Positions 1 to 11,985 of a stretch of 64,000 nucleotides of DNA are shown here, piece after piece. The position numbers and the translations under genes were made by a program. This stretch comes from Oscheius sp. JU75 (lineage: Eukaryota; Nematoda; Chromadorea; Rhabditida; Rhabditidae): positions 1,674,001 through 1,738,000 of the forward strand of contig JASJZC010000007.1 in NCBI GenBank assembly GCA_037178855.1, read 5' to 3'. The notes under the pieces are model-generated. The model saw only the letters and a program-made list of their open reading frames with translations. It searched no databases and was not told the DNA's origin. Position 1 is the stretch's first letter, and each line of letters opens with the position of its first letter.

Positions 1-244
1 GATTTGTCTTACTAAAACCCTGAATGTATCTAGATGGACCCTTATTTCAAATAGTAGGGAATGAGACCTTGCTACCCCAACAGTATGCTAAAAGGTTGTT
101 TCAAGAGTAAGGGTTGTTCTTTTCTTGGGTACTTAAATCTTTCTGGTAACCATTGTACCTGCAATGAAAAGCGCAGCTTCCTCAAATTAGTTCCGTCAAA
201 TCATTCGCTTACTCAACCTTCATATTTTGACAAACCTGCTTCAG

Positions 245-547
245 ACACTTGCTCCATGCTGCTTCACCTTCTTCCCCGGTCTTCTCAGCTACATACTGGG
301 CTATCTTCGCTATCATGCGCCTATGATTTCTCAAGGGACCACTGCAATTCTACCAATAGCTCAAGTGATCGACCCGTTCCTGATCTTCTTCATGGTCACT
401 GACTACAGAAACTTTGTTGTGATGGTGGTTCGACGATATATTCTGTGCAAAACTAACATAATCCATGATATGAGTCTTCGACAGAGCATTTCTCAACGTT
501 CAGACGAGGCTCAAACTATACCAGCAGCTAGTTCTTCTATTGCATAA
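245..547 (+). CDS. Chemoreceptor GPCR (Str-like), last exon only
   Basis: This is the terminal exon of a seven-transmembrane chemosensory receptor whose 5' part lies outside the window. It begins after a clear acceptor (cttcag, ending at 244). It encodes TM6 (starting LAPCCFTFFPGL), a short loop and TM7 with the diagnostic IDPFLIFFMVTDYR, followed by a roughly 45-residue hydrophilic, Ser-rich tail ending in TAA at 545-547. The D-P-x-x-x-x-x-x-x-x-D-Y-R pattern at the end of TM7 is known for Str-superfamily nematode receptors. These usually sit in ciliated sensory neurons, but neither ligand nor expression can be inferred here. No frame break is visible in this exon. Bases 1-244 look like intron. 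The neighbouring gene at 831 is a related receptor in the same orientation, which suggests a small tandem cluster. Confidence 0.7.
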   Translation, partial: TLAPCCFTFFPGLLSYILGYLRYHAPMISQGTTAILPIAQVIDPFLIFFMVTDYRNFVVMVVRRYILCKTNIIHDMSLRQSISQRSDEAQTIPAASSSIA

Positions 548-830
548 TCAGCGAACTTGGTTGTTTTTTCCCTGAATGCATGCATTTCATGTACTTCCCT
601 GTTAAAAAGTGAATAAAAAGACTCTTTAAATTACATGTATTCGTGTCAAAACTGGTGCCTCAAGTTTTGAACCCTTCTATTCGAAAGAACTCTAACAGAG
701 TGACAATCCTCGGGGGGACGAGATACCTGAGGTGTGAAAACAGACAAAAAGTCGTACTCAAAACAGTTTTTTGCTAGCTGAATCAAGTCAGAATACGAAA
801 AGTTGTTCACCAATTATTCTCGTCAGTCTT

Positions 831-2100
831 ATGCTCGCCGAAAACTTATACAATCAGTTCAATTTTCTATTTAAAAAGTACATCTTCGAAAGTATGCATC
901 CCGAAAGGATTCCGGATGTCCTTGACTTTCTATTTTTGACTGGAAGCTTAGCAATTGCTCTAAATGGACTTCTACTTCTTCTCATTATTTGGAGGTAAAC
1001 GGGAACATCGCTTCTTTAAGAGATTTAGATCAAAACAAGAAATGGGCAGTTACAAATGGTTGCTCTTTGCATATACTTTTGTTGGCTGGGCGATTAGCTT
1101 CGGATTAGTACTCACAGCACCTGTAAGTCTTTTTTTATCAAAACACTAGAATGCCTCAGCGTCTTTTGCCCAACAACACCGGCTACATGGTTTATGCATC
1201 AGATTGTAATTTATCTAAAACTATAGGCTCAGTTTTATTAGCAACACTCCCCTGTCTGATTGGATCTTTATTCATCGTTCTGGAACTGATGTTCTTATAC
1301 AGATACTGCTGCATTTTGAGGTGAGAGTCTGCTTTTTACCTGCCAAAAAGTCAGATCCATCTCTTTGTATTTTGCAGACCGAGTTTAATCCATCATTTCC
1401 AAGACTGGAGAAGTATTTGGAAAATGATAGCAGTTATTTTTATTAGAAACATTGTCTGCGTTCTCCTGCCCTGTCTATTTTACTTCCGAGAAAACAAGGA
1501 GATTGGCGAACACTACGCAGATATCAACTGTCCCTCGGGACATATTGATCTGGCTGAAATATCCTACATAGGCGCTCCTGTTTTTGTATGTTATAATAGA
1601 AGAATCACAGTAGCTTCCTTATTCAGAGAAATGGCTCACTCGTTTTTGAATCTACAGCAATCTTTGCTGTCTGGTTTCTGAACACCCCATGGTCTTTGAC
1701 AGTTTTCATTTTTGTCACTTATAAAGTTGCTGGAATATTTCGAAAACCCGCAAAAATGTACACTGCCGGAAGCAGACATTGCATCAAATATCAGAAGAAA
1801 ATGATCAAACTTCTCTGGCTACAGGTTTCGCTTTCAATTTTTTATGCCCATACTTTTTAGGCAGCGATTCCTGTAGTTTTCACGCTCATCCCGGTTTTGA
1901 TTACATACATTACCGTATTTTTCGACATAGAACAGACTACCATAACCGACTACTTGTCAGTTTTCGTAAGTCTGGCTCACGTCATCGACCCAATATTGAT
2001 AACCGTCACGATACCATCGTACAGTGGCTTCTTCACGGAAGCATACTATCGCTTCCTGTGTTGTAGAAAACCCGATATGGTTGTAATTTCTTTCTGGTAA
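831..2100 (+). CDS. Chemoreceptor GPCR, Str-like, apparently intact
   Basis: A seven-TM receptor in about six exons. TM1 is in LDFLFLTGSLAIALNGLLLL. A 34-nt intron (gtaaac...gatttag) then joins to the family motif MGSYKWLLFAYTF (TM2 region). TM3 follows (TLPCLIGSLFIVLELMFLY), then the exon with the Str-like loop motif EISYIGAPVF, TM5 (LNTPWSLTVFIFVTYKV), TM6 (AAIPVVFTLIPVLITYI) and TM7 with VIDPILITVTIP, ending in TAA at 2098-2100. Frames join across all introns when the acceptors before RLLPNNTG and RNGSLVF are used, so the gene looks functional. The ATG at 831 is assumed; an in-frame ATG at 895 is possible. It faces the guanylate cyclase gene tail to tail. The Str family assignment is inferred from motifs. 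Confidence 0.72.
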
Positions 2101-2460
2101 GATGTATTTTCAGTGATTATGAGTTGGTTTTTGTAGTCACCAAAAGTTTTAATTTTTACACGTCGTTTGGACGGATCAGTGGATGCCAATACAAGATCTT
2201 TCCCCTTTCATTCGATAACTAGGGGTTCCATACATATTTTTATTATTGACATAGTACAATGAATAAACCTAATAGTTGCCATGAACATAGACATTGACGT
2301 AGCTATAGCTCAGAGACACTCTCTGCTAGACTCTCATAGCGAGAATCTAGCTAGACTGCTTGACTCCGCCTCCTTGAGGTGGGTGTCATAGAAGATGACA
2401 TTTGTCATGACACACATAAAGAATTAAAAGTTTTTACTAAAATGGAGCTTTGTCCTGTCA
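2101..2460. other. Convergent intergenic region
   Basis: About 360 bases between the 3' ends of the Str-like receptor and the guanylate cyclase. A cluster of short direct and inverted repeats of a tctagctagac/tagactctc type lies at about 2300-2360. No coding potential or RNA gene is seen. Confidence 0.5.
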
Positions 2461-5400
2461 TCATTCTCTAGAGATGTTTAGCATATCGTCTTCTGTCAAC
2501 AACCAATGGGTCATCACAGCTCCTTTACCCTGCAATTTTTCAGTTCACAGTCATATGTTTTTATACCTTTACTATGACCTCTCCCCTTGGCTCCGTTTTG
2601 TATCCTCCCACGACGTCGACCAGAAAATCTTTGCATTCCGTCGAAATATGGATTCTTCCCGGTTTTCCGTTACTCTCCATCCTGCTGGCAGTGTTAACTG
2701 AATCACCGAAGAGGCAGTATCGAGGCATGGTGATGCCGACCACACCGGTAACAACAGGGCCTGAAAACAGTTTACCTTCTTCAGTGCCCAACTAACCTGT
2801 ATGTAATCCGACGCGAATGTTGATCTGTTGATTGGGAAGATGAGGAATTCGGAATGTTTTGATTGCTCGCAACAATGACATAGACATCTCGGCAATTTCT
2901 TTAGCGTGTTGGTTTCCATTTCTGTGGGGGAGACCAGAAACACAAAGATAACCATCTCCTATTGTTTCGACCTAGGTAAATAGCTAGATTATTTGGGTAG
3001 AAAGCCAACTTTGTAAACGTCGTGGTTATCGATTATGGCATCAAAAGTAGTGTAGAGATCATTAAGAAGAGTAACCACCTGGAAATCCCAATATTTTGGT
3101 TGTGAGATGTAAAATAGCAAAGAAACTGCCCCAAACTTTGGAAACAGAACACAAAAAAGTGCTCCTACCTGAAGCGGCGTACATTTGCTGGCCAATGTCG
3201 TAAATGACACCACGTCGGAGAAGAATATTGTTACACATTCAAATGTTTCCGGCTCGACTGCCTGTCCAGTTTTTAGCTTTTCAGCAACTGCTCTGAACCA
3301 TTTTTTTTAAAAAAACATCTTGGTATCGGACCTTGGCAACATTCTGTACAGCAAAATGTCGCTTTTCTTCTTCTCCTCTACCAACTCCTTCATTCTTGAT
3401 TGTACTTCCTCTTCGAGATTTGATGCATACTGTTCTAAGACCTTGAAGACATGGTCCATAAGATTCGCACTTCTAAACAAACAGAATGCTTCCGAATTTG
3501 TCATTTTCACCTGTTCTGATTCATTCCCTTGATAAGTTGACGAATCTGCTCTATGGTTGGTCTCTGATTAGCATATTCCGACCAGCAGTCCCTTATCAAA
3601 AGCAAAAGAGATGAATTTCCTTCACTGTCCTCAGTGTCTAGACTTGGTCGAAAGTCTTGTTTTCCGACTTTCTTTAGACGATAAATAACCTCTAAAGTGA
3701 GAAGAGATTATGTGGGGGTGATGCTGCTTTAAGCTACCGTCTGCATCCATTTCGGAGTTCTCTAAATTCCATGCGGGCTTCTTAGTTAAGATTTCAGAGC
3801 ATACGATCGCAAAGCTAAAAATATCCGACGGCTTTGTGGGTGGGTGCTCAGGTTCTCGAAGGAGTTCTGGAGCTGTCCAAAGCAGATCTGAAAACTTTTT
3901 GTCAGATGAGTATGAGAGTGAAACTACCTTCTGTCCGTCTCAAGTCGTAGTTTTTCAAAAACTGCAGTCCATACAAAGTTATTTTCACCTAAACAAGTGG
4001 CTCACAGTGCTCTTACGCAATTACTAACCTTCCATCTCTCATCAACTACACAAGTTTTCGAACTGATCCATCCATGTGCTCCCAGGTTTGAAGTGTGCAG
4101 AAAATAAATCCCCTGAAACCATACTACTTAGCCGGAAGTAAGCCCGATCACTGACCTCGGCAACGTCTCTAATAAGAGAATACTTGAAAAACCAATCCAT
4201 GTTAACAGCTCCTCTAGCAATGACGTCCTAAAAATGGGCTTCTAAGTCAGCTTTGGATGCTCGAACCTGAAGCGAACCTCGGGCACAGTATTTCCAGATT
4301 GACATCAGCGTTGGACCCTCGAAACAGATTCCGATGAAGCGACAAAGGTTGTCGTGATTGAGATTGTGCATCTGAACTCTTTGAATATCGCATATGTTTT
4401 TAAAAACTGACCATTCTGAGCTGGGCAGCATCCTGTTTCTGAATTGTAGAGCCAGGATTTATTCGTTCGTGTTTCCGTCCAACAACAGGCTCCTTGTCAA
4501 GCATAAAAAACGCATGGGTTTCGGTTTCCTGAACCATCTCATTCGAATCATTTTTCTCTTGTATACCTTCTTTGAGTTAATGGTTAGCTTTGTGCTGGTT
4601 GTCAAGGTACTCTGAAGAGATCTAGACGATTTCGATCCATCTTTTTGATCAGCTTTGTCTAGGGCAAAAAGAGGAATGGTCCATTCTCTGTTTTGGCGCT
4701 CCTCGTCCAGGCGGCGGAGACTAAAACAACATTTTCTGGGCTGTGTAAGTTTTGTACTGAATGACATAGTAGATGCTGAAGGCAGTTAGAACAATAATGA
4801 GAAGGAGGGCACAAGCACATGAGACAATAATGGCTAAATATTGTTCCAAGAATGGTCGTGGACACAAGGATCTGTAATTTTGGGTAGTTACTAATCCAGT
4901 ATTTCCTAATTACCCATCATATCCACATTTGGGCATATTCGGTGGTCTCGTAACCCACATGGCTGTTTCGGCTGTGAGCTGCTCGATTACCGTCTTCTTT
5001 CCCACATCCAACGTTTCGAGAAATCTGTAGACAGCAATTGCCTTGTTGTCAGTACCAATTGACCACAGATTGTAAACAGGATCACGAGTGGAATTGGCGT
5101 TGATGATTACACGTCCGGTATATCCTAAACAGCTTGTGACTGAAACCCTTTTTCAAACCTTTGAACTCTCCCGGAGCGTGCAGAGCAACGTCTGTTCCTT
5201 TTGGATTCAAGAGTCCTTCAGCCAGAGTTTTGTTCAAAGCCAAAGCGTACAAATACATCGCATCTCCAAGCTCTCCCACATTTGAGGTCAACTAAAACAT
5301 TATAATTGGTTATCGGATGGTAAGAATACCGGATTGATGTCAGTACAATTGTCACAGAAGTATGGAGCTCCTTTCATTGCAGCAATGACGTCGCTGGTAT

Positions 5401-7148
5401 ACTGGGCAGTATCGTTCAAAGACTGGTTGTCGAGCTGAAAATTAAAAGTGTCTCCTAGGTATGTTCAAAGAATGCTTTTAGTATTATGCAAGCCAGATCC
5501 AAAATTTTGTGACGTTTGAATGATGGACAATGTACAACTTTGCAAAACGCCAAAAGGAGAAAAATATCATCTTCAACCCGAAAACAGGTCATAGTTACTT
5601 GAACTGTATACACAATTCTAAAAACAGGAAAACCTACGATTAGAGCAACTTTCGCTCCATTGACGGCAGCATCATCTCGGCCATCTGGTGGCTGGGCAGT
5701 ATCTATCCAAATATCGACACCCGAAGAACCTAGACCACTCTCCTGCTCATAAATGCTGTCAACTTACGTTTGAACCCACTCCTCTTGCTTTCAATATACA
5801 AGTAAACATTTTCTCCATCATTTGCCATGTTCTCATCGTTTGCAGCCAAGAGCAGATTTCGTCTACCGGCGTCACTTTCCATGCACACGACGACAACTAG
5901 GAAAAGTGTTTAAAGATCACTATGATTACATACTTCGGGAAAGTTGTTTGATGTCACGGAGAATTTGTCGGAAAACTGGAACCTCAATACTAGACATAGC
6001 TTTTCGATAGACAAAAGTAGCATTTGTAACATCTGGCGTTTGAACAAGTCTCTGAAAACAATGTTAGTATTTCACGGGACAATCTACTAACATCCATTTC
6101 GTCAATGATCAAGCTGCATCTAGGGAGGATGTCAGCTCTAGCGATGTAGTAGATCAGAGCAACATCAGTCCAGGCAAATTTTTCAAGTACACGGAAAACA
6201 CTCCTTGCTTCGCTATAATTGGCATATATCTAGAAAAAGAATATAATACTAGACGGCACTGCTTGAAGTGGCCATGATCGTTGGGTAGGCGGTGGCATCG
6301 AGAAGGTCGGAGACATACTGTGGTCCCCAAAGGACGATTGGAATGTCGAAAGCCCGTGCAACGCTTGCTCCGACAACAGCCGCTGAAAATGATCTTTTTG
6401 AGATTGTTTGATCAAGATATCATCATCCTTTTTAGGATTTCAAATTGGGCAAAGAGTAGTATTTTAATCGCATCAGAAACGAGATCAAGACACGTGAAGA
6501 TGCTCTTGAACTTTGGTAATAATTATGGCCAAACCATCGTTATACAGTACGTTTGTTAAAGATGGTTAGTGTTGTAACTCTGAACAATTCATGCCTTGCC
6601 TGTTTCATCTCTTTTCTCATAACTCTTCTGAAAGCGGTACGCTAACTTAAAGCAGTTGAGACGTTAAACTGTTTTCCCGGTGTTCATAAAATCTCATGTG
6701 AGGTGTTGGTGTTGATCCCGAACACCTCAACTATAAAAACCACTCACTTGCTGGACATGGTGGTCCAAGAATGACATCCACGTAGTCAGACATTTCTATT
6801 ATGCTTCCAGCATCTCTGAACTCGATGCAGTCGTTTAATGCCCATGTTAGACTGAAACAACTGTGTTCTGTGATTTGGAAGCAATCTACTTCAAGGAATC
6901 GTATCCGGGTAGTAACTGATCCTTCACTATTTTATCCCAAGCCACCGAGACGGCACCAGCGGTCTGTTTGTATCCCACATACTGAAAATTCGGTAAGAAA
7001 AGTGAGAATACGCACATTAGTGATAGCAGTGTTGTTGTAGGCAGCAAAGAGAGCCACGTTCAGGGGCTGAAATCATTTCTAATTTTGCTTGAATCTCTCT
7101 TACCTTTGAGCTAACAACTCCCAAAACGAAGTATATCAAAAGATGCAT
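2461..7148 (-). CDS. Receptor-type guanylate cyclase (GCY family), full length
   Basis: A single-pass receptor that makes cGMP, in this family usually in sensory neurons. Start ATG 7148-7146 opens a signal peptide ([14 protein letters not shown]). The ANF-receptor-type ectodomain follows ([47 protein letters not shown]). The membrane segment [18 protein letters not shown] lies near 4.8 kb. The kinase-homology domain has [19 protein letters not shown] and [17 protein letters not shown] dimerisation coiled coil ([17 protein letters not shown]) precedes the cyclase domain: [13 protein letters not shown] with the first metal Asp, [13 protein letters not shown] with the purine-specificity Glu and second metal Asp, and [16 protein letters not shown] with the guanine-recognising Cys. 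The last exon ([15 protein letters not shown]) ends at TGA 2463-2461. Frames join over the roughly 20 introns I followed; the putative in-frame stop near 6885 is intronic. The ligand is unknown and no specific C. elegans orthologue is assigned. Confidence 0.93.
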
Positions 7149-8327
7149 CCGTAATAGTAAAAGAGCTGCACCTGTTTGCACTGAAGTCCAGCGGATTAAA
7201 GTCTTGAAGTCCTTCAGAGCTAAAGATCTACCAAAAGTGATCCTCCCATTTATGCGGTTCCCCTGGACCCTGATGAGATTTACGTGGAGAAGCACCTGGA
7301 AAAGTTGAAAATAGGTTTTTAGGACTTCACACGTGGGAGAGTTTTGATATGCAGACACTTGTGCTCTTTACCACATACCTGACGTAACAAAAAGAGACAA
7401 TTAATCTCACCACAAGAGATATAAGTGAGCTGTTTCCAAAGTTATCCATATACATGATAGAATCAGAGAGGAGTATGAACGTTTATGGCAACATCTGTCC
7501 TCCCTCTTATTAATAACTAGAATGTCTTCTTGACGTCAAATGTTCACATATCAAGAAGATAGTACCTACAACGCTCAAACTGTCCCATAACTTACTTTCT
7601 TACATTCAGGATCAGTCCGGCTTCAGTTTTTAGTTTTAACTTTGGCATCTTGAGATTTACTCTAACGCGATTGTGAACAAGTTCCGAGGGATTACAGAAA
7701 GAATGACTTCCGCAGTATAATTTTGGTGTCCGATGAAACTTTTTGTGTTAGTCGTTCTGGAAATGAAGTGATACAACATGTAGAAGAGTTGGTGTCGCGA
7801 GAACACGTGACCAAAAGAGATAGTCACGCAACTGGTGCAACAAATGGAGTATCACACAATATTCAAATTTTTTAAAAATAAAATAATCTCATAGGTACAC
7901 TATGCAAAGGACGAATCTTTTCTTACTGACCGCATGGTTCCATCTCTTTTTGGACCTCGTTAAAATAGTGCGATGAATGATTCTACAGGGGTGCCCTTTC
8001 CTCTTACTCATCTCACTGACAACACTTCAACCGCTGTAAATCATTTTCGTCTATACACCACGAGCTTCGTGTTTATGGCGGCTGCGCGTATGTCACTTGT
8101 TTTTTCCATTCTGTTCCTTCTCAGCTATCCACTGAAGTTTCTAATGGTCCCTTTCCGACTGGATATTCGAATCGTCTTCATCGGCTGACCACTGTATATA
8201 TGGATCGCTCATTTTTGGCAAGAGCATTGCTTGCTTGGGGTCCCCTTCGCATTCAACCTCCCGTTTACTTTTTGAGTACTGTCTCACAAAATGTTTTCCG
8301 TTTAAATATTCAGCAACTTAGGCACTC
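7149..8327. other. Divergent intergenic/promoter region
   Basis: About 1.2 kb between the start of the guanylate cyclase gene (-) and the small Cys protein gene (+). It should contain both promoters. Two CACGTG E-box cores occur at about 7331 and 7804. An open frame at 7973-8188 has no splice or composition support and is not called. Confidence 0.4.
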
Positions 8328-8557
8328 ATGACGGGTAATAGTTCCTTCTTCGCTGTCAACCCGCTCTTTCCGAAGCCTCCTCCGGTCATGGTCACCAAGT
8401 CTACTCAGACTGATCCTATTGGTTGGTGCTTTCTACAATTTTTGAACATTTTTCTCTAGTTCATAATGGTTGCATATGCGTTCTTCACTGTCAGAAGTCG
8501 TTCCTCACTCCAGCCGAAAAGAAGTTTGGTAACGGAGACAAGAAGAAAAGTCACTAA
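8328..8557 (+). CDS. Small Cys-containing protein, possible zinc ribbon
   Basis: Two exons (8328-8421 and 8460-8557) joined by a 38-nt intron with gtt...ctctag ends give a 63-residue protein. The N-terminal half is Pro-rich (NPLFPKPPPVM), then KSTQTDP, then a compact Cys/His patch (NGCICVLHCQKSFLTPAEKK) and a basic tail ending SH. There is no signal peptide or membrane segment. The C-x-C...H-C pattern followed by SFLTPAEKKF resembles one half of small zinc-ribbon folds, but only one cysteine cluster is present, so metal binding is speculative. A likely poly(A) signal (attaaa) sits near 8600. I do not recognise the family. The consistent frame across a consensus intron is the main evidence that the gene is real. 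Confidence 0.55.
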
Positions 8558-8857
8558 TTCATTCTCCTTATTCTTTTGCTCTGTGTAGCCATCTGTATTT
8601 ATTAAAGTAAAAACTGCGTGCTATTTCGAGGTAGTCGGTCTTTTCACATGTCCGAGTCACATTTCATGAGTCATGTTGGGAAAGCGCGCAGCTGGCGCAC
8701 ATAACCCCAGTAGTCTCGAAATGGTATTCTTGTACTCGATAGCTTTTCCGTCCAAAAACACAAACTTTAACATCTTACCACAGATTCCTTTGTCTGTAAG
8801 CAACTATTGTACAGGTTTAGACAAACGCATTTTTTTAATAGAAAAAGATGAAGATAT

Positions 8858-9742
8858 CTAGGGGGACGGAACAGCGAGACGACTTTCTCTTTTGGCAACC
8901 ATGTAGAAGTTGCGCGTCTTATGCTTCTTCACCAAATAGAGAGCGACGAAGATACCTAGAAGTAGCTATTTTGGTTCCAATAATTCATACTAGCTAGTTA
9001 AATAGCTCTCTACACGCGTCTCCTTTTTCTAAATATAAAAGTGAACGTACAGGCAGCAACAGCTCCAGCGGCTCCGAGAAGTACGATAACAAAACAGCTG
9101 GCTGAAACTATAGTTTGTAAAAAATGCAACGTACATACATTTTCCGATAGTAGGATCTTGTTCAGAGGGTGCCACTGGTTCATTGGAGCAGACCGTATCG
9201 TAGCAGAAATCGAAAGTGAAGCGGACTTCTTCCACTTCTGTAATAACAGATTCGTCTCAAAGGAAAGCTGGTCAGACTGACCCTCTGGCTGATAGAATAT
9301 GGCTTTGAGGGGCTTGCCGTCAACATATTCGATAATTTTTGTATCAGGAAGCAGCTTCCCGAACATGCTCAATGGAATGCGGACCATTTCTGGAAACCCG
9401 AAATAACAGAAGTAAAAAGATTACCTTTCTCATATATGCGGAAGGCCTGGTCTTCCAATTTGGTAATGGTGATGGTCAAACAACCTTCAGAATCGTCGAC
9501 GAAGACAACGTTTTTGCTGCTGCACCGAGACCAAGTACGATTGTAACCGTATTCGATGTAGTGACGAAAGAGAAACTGATTTCAACACTTAATAAAAGAA
9601 ATTGGTGACCGACCGGTAGATCACGAAAGTTTTCTTCAAGACAGAGAGGACAGAAAGAACTGTTGATTGATGTGGTGGGCTCAATTGGGCTGGCTGTCAC
9701 AGCAGTTAGGGTGGCCATCAGCATCAAAATGTTGAATAGCAT
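8858..9742 (-). CDS. Orphan type I membrane protein
   Basis: Predicted secretory-pathway protein of about 210 residues in six exons. It has a signal peptide (MLFNILMLMATLTAVTA), a Cys-containing ectodomain (SSFCPLCLEENF; GYNRTWSRCSSKNVVF; EGCLTITITKLEDQAF; FDFCYDTVCSNEP) with N-glycosylation sequons (NSS, NRT), one membrane helix (FVIVLLGAAGAVAACIFVAL) and a basic cytosolic tail (KKHKTRNFYMVAKRESR). The last junction matters. Reading straight through gives an early stop at 9010, but the donor gtacgt joined to the acceptor cttctag near 8955 completes a proper 22-residue membrane helix and tail, ending at TAG 8860-8858. Six ectodomain cysteines suggest three disulfides. I do not recognise the domain. 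It could be a small adhesion or cell-surface protein specific to nematodes. Confidence 0.7.
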
Positions 9743-10557
9743 GATCTGCAAAGTACTGTTATGGGGTGTCCCAAGGCAATGTAATGGAGAGGAAGCGATT
9801 AGGAACGTCGGAGAGCTCTTTTTTATACGATAAGTTTGCTTTTTTTTGGACATAAGCTGAAAGAGGTAGAATGATAAAATGTTCAGATATATAACCAAAA
9901 GTAAGCAAATGGGAGTCATAGCTGTGCCTAAGCGTCAAAAGATCACTTTAGGATGCGACCTCTCCGAGGGCTAAATGAAATTTTGAGTGGGGCAGCAGTT
10001 GTAATCTTCAAAATGACCAAGACATGCAAATGCAAAACAACTCAGAAATTTGCAGTGGCATATGATCGAAAGCGTGGTCAAACGTAATTAGAAAAGATGA
10101 ATTCAGTTCTTACAATGAGCCCCGCAACACTTTTTCACGACCCCTGATCACAAACAGATTGTTAGGCCTGATAATGAGTTTATTGCAAGAATTCAAAAGT
10201 GCAACCGAGAGTACCCAAACATACAAAGAGAGGGAGAAAGATTTGTGGTGCGGTATCTTTGTGGAAGAGGAGGAATGTAGAAACAAAGAACGCGAGCGAG
10301 CGTGCAGTTAACATCTGCAAACTTTTTGCAGCCGTCTCCGGAGACGAATTTTTTGTTACCTCTTCTCCTCGGGCGAGGATCAGTCCATCTGCAGGGGGAC
10401 TACTTGTAAAGTAAGTTTACTTCCCGTGCACGGTTATCAAATACTTTAATATTGTATATCGTTAAAGACAATGTGACTATATTACTGACGAAAAGAAACG
10501 GTGTAATAGGTACAAACAGCAAAGCAATGTCATGTCTTACTTCACTTTCTTTAGAGT
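9743..10557. other. Intergenic region
   Basis: About 815 bases between the orphan membrane protein start and the 3' end of the Str-like receptor on -. The 71-codon open frame at 10199-10414 lacks splice sites, homology features or a clear start context and is not called. No RNA gene is seen. Confidence 0.4.
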
Positions 10558-11985
10558 TCAACTATTTGCCGGATTTGATGAGCATCCGGTTTCACCAGTT
10601 TCAGTATAGATCCCGGATATTGGCTCAATTCTCTTCGGTCTAACCCAAGTAACTACAGTAGTCCAATACTCGTTAACCAAGATGAATGTGACAATCGGGT
10701 CGATGCTTTGTGCCAAAGAGAGAAAGCTGCTGAAGACACCCATTCCTGCTCCCAGATTCATTCTGGCTATGCCACAAAAATGGGCAACCACTCCAGGACC
10801 AAAGTTGAAGACGACCGGGAAGAATGTCTAAATAGAAAATGTCAAAAAATCGAAGTGTAAGCTTACCTGGAAGAGAAGCAAAGCAAAGATTCGTTGCTGA
10901 TAAACCATTTTACTTGTTTTGGCATGTGCCAAAAGTTTCCAAAAGACTGGAAGCATACGCGAAATGATGAAACCGACCAAGATCGAGGAAATAAATGCGT
11001 AAATTCCAAATAAGGAACTTGTCGATACCAATGGATACTGCATCACGTCGCCCACCTAAAGAGTATTATTGTAGTCATATAGACACGGTAGTCTTATCCT
11101 CGAGCGCTAATCTGTTAGGTATGCTTTTTCAAAATGACGCTGATCTTAGAAAAAAAGAAAAAGAAAAAAAAAGTGTTTATAGGTTGCAGTAAAGAACCTT
11201 TAGAAGGACTGCTATTTCCAAATGCTCTCCTTATTCTTGTCGGTTCGCTCCGAAAGCAATAGATAACACTCTTGGTAATCTCTTTTAGTAATATCACAAC
11301 CTCAACCTTTGCCACTAACACTAATATCAATTTCCGTCTAAACATACCCATTCTGGTCCCCCGAGATATGGTATCTCAGTGAGGTTGTAGCCTGTAATGC
11401 GATGAAAATCTTCAGCAACAATCTCATTTTTATAGCTGTTCGGCCAGCATCCCCAAATGACATCGGTTGCCATTAGAACGGTAAAAATAACGTCAGCCAG
11501 AATGATACACAGAACTTTAGGTTTACTTGAGAACCAGGACTTGTGGTTTGATCTGAAAACAGGTTTGTTGATTTCATCACTTCACAATATTAACTTACTC
11601 AATGAGAGTCCAGTAGCGATGCAAAAAGCAGAGATTGATAATGACCACAATTTGAATCCAGCAACAGACAAAAAACAATAAAACACATGTACCGCTGAAG
11701 ATTGAGGGGAAGTTTCCAGATACGGAATACAGAACCATGTTGCCTTGAGAGACATAGAACTGCTAAACATGGCTTGTCACTGATAAAAAGGGTACTCACC
11801 GGCGTTAGAAGGAATGCAAATGCTGAATATATAACAGATTGAAGTGTATATAAAAAGAGCAGATATTTGTAAGAACCCATCATGTTAGAAGACTTGAATG
11901 CGATTAATGGAAGCAAGATGCAGTTCAAGATAAATGCCACAATTGTGCTTACAACACTAACATCACGGTTCGAAATGGACAGCAT
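10558..11985 (-). CDS. Chemoreceptor GPCR, Str-like, intact
   Basis: Five or so exons encode a seven-TM receptor. TM1 (VVSTIVAFILNCILLPLIAF) leads to the family motif MMGSYKYLLFLYT, TM2 (SVIYSAFAFLLTP), TM3 (FSGTCVLLFFVCCWIQIVVI), TM4 (KVLCIILADVIFTVLMATDV), the loop with YNLTEIPYLGGPEW, TM5 (GIYAFISSILVGFIISRM), TM6 (TFFPVVFNFGPGVVAHF) and TM7 with the SIDPIVTFILVNEYW motif. TGA ends the gene at 10558. An acceptor-like tttcag lies one base before the ATG at 11985, which fits SL trans-splicing and supports this start. It is similar in layout and motifs to the receptor at 831-2100, so both probably derive from a local duplication. Confidence 0.8.

Noticed and set aside
6880-6900. In-frame TAG in the guanylate cyclase ectodomain (after GYDSLK)
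   Set aside because: It falls inside an intron (donor gtagat, acceptor gtttcag); splicing restores [14 protein letters not shown].
7973-8188. 71-codon frame upstream of the small Cys protein
   Set aside because: No acceptor, no domain, and not continuous with the downstream two-exon gene.
10199-10414. 71-codon basic frame in an intergenic region
   Set aside because: No splice signals, poor start context and no recognisable features.
11140-11175. CRISPR-like or satellite array
   Set aside because: Just an A-rich AAAAAG simple stretch; no array-like repeats occur anywhere in the window.
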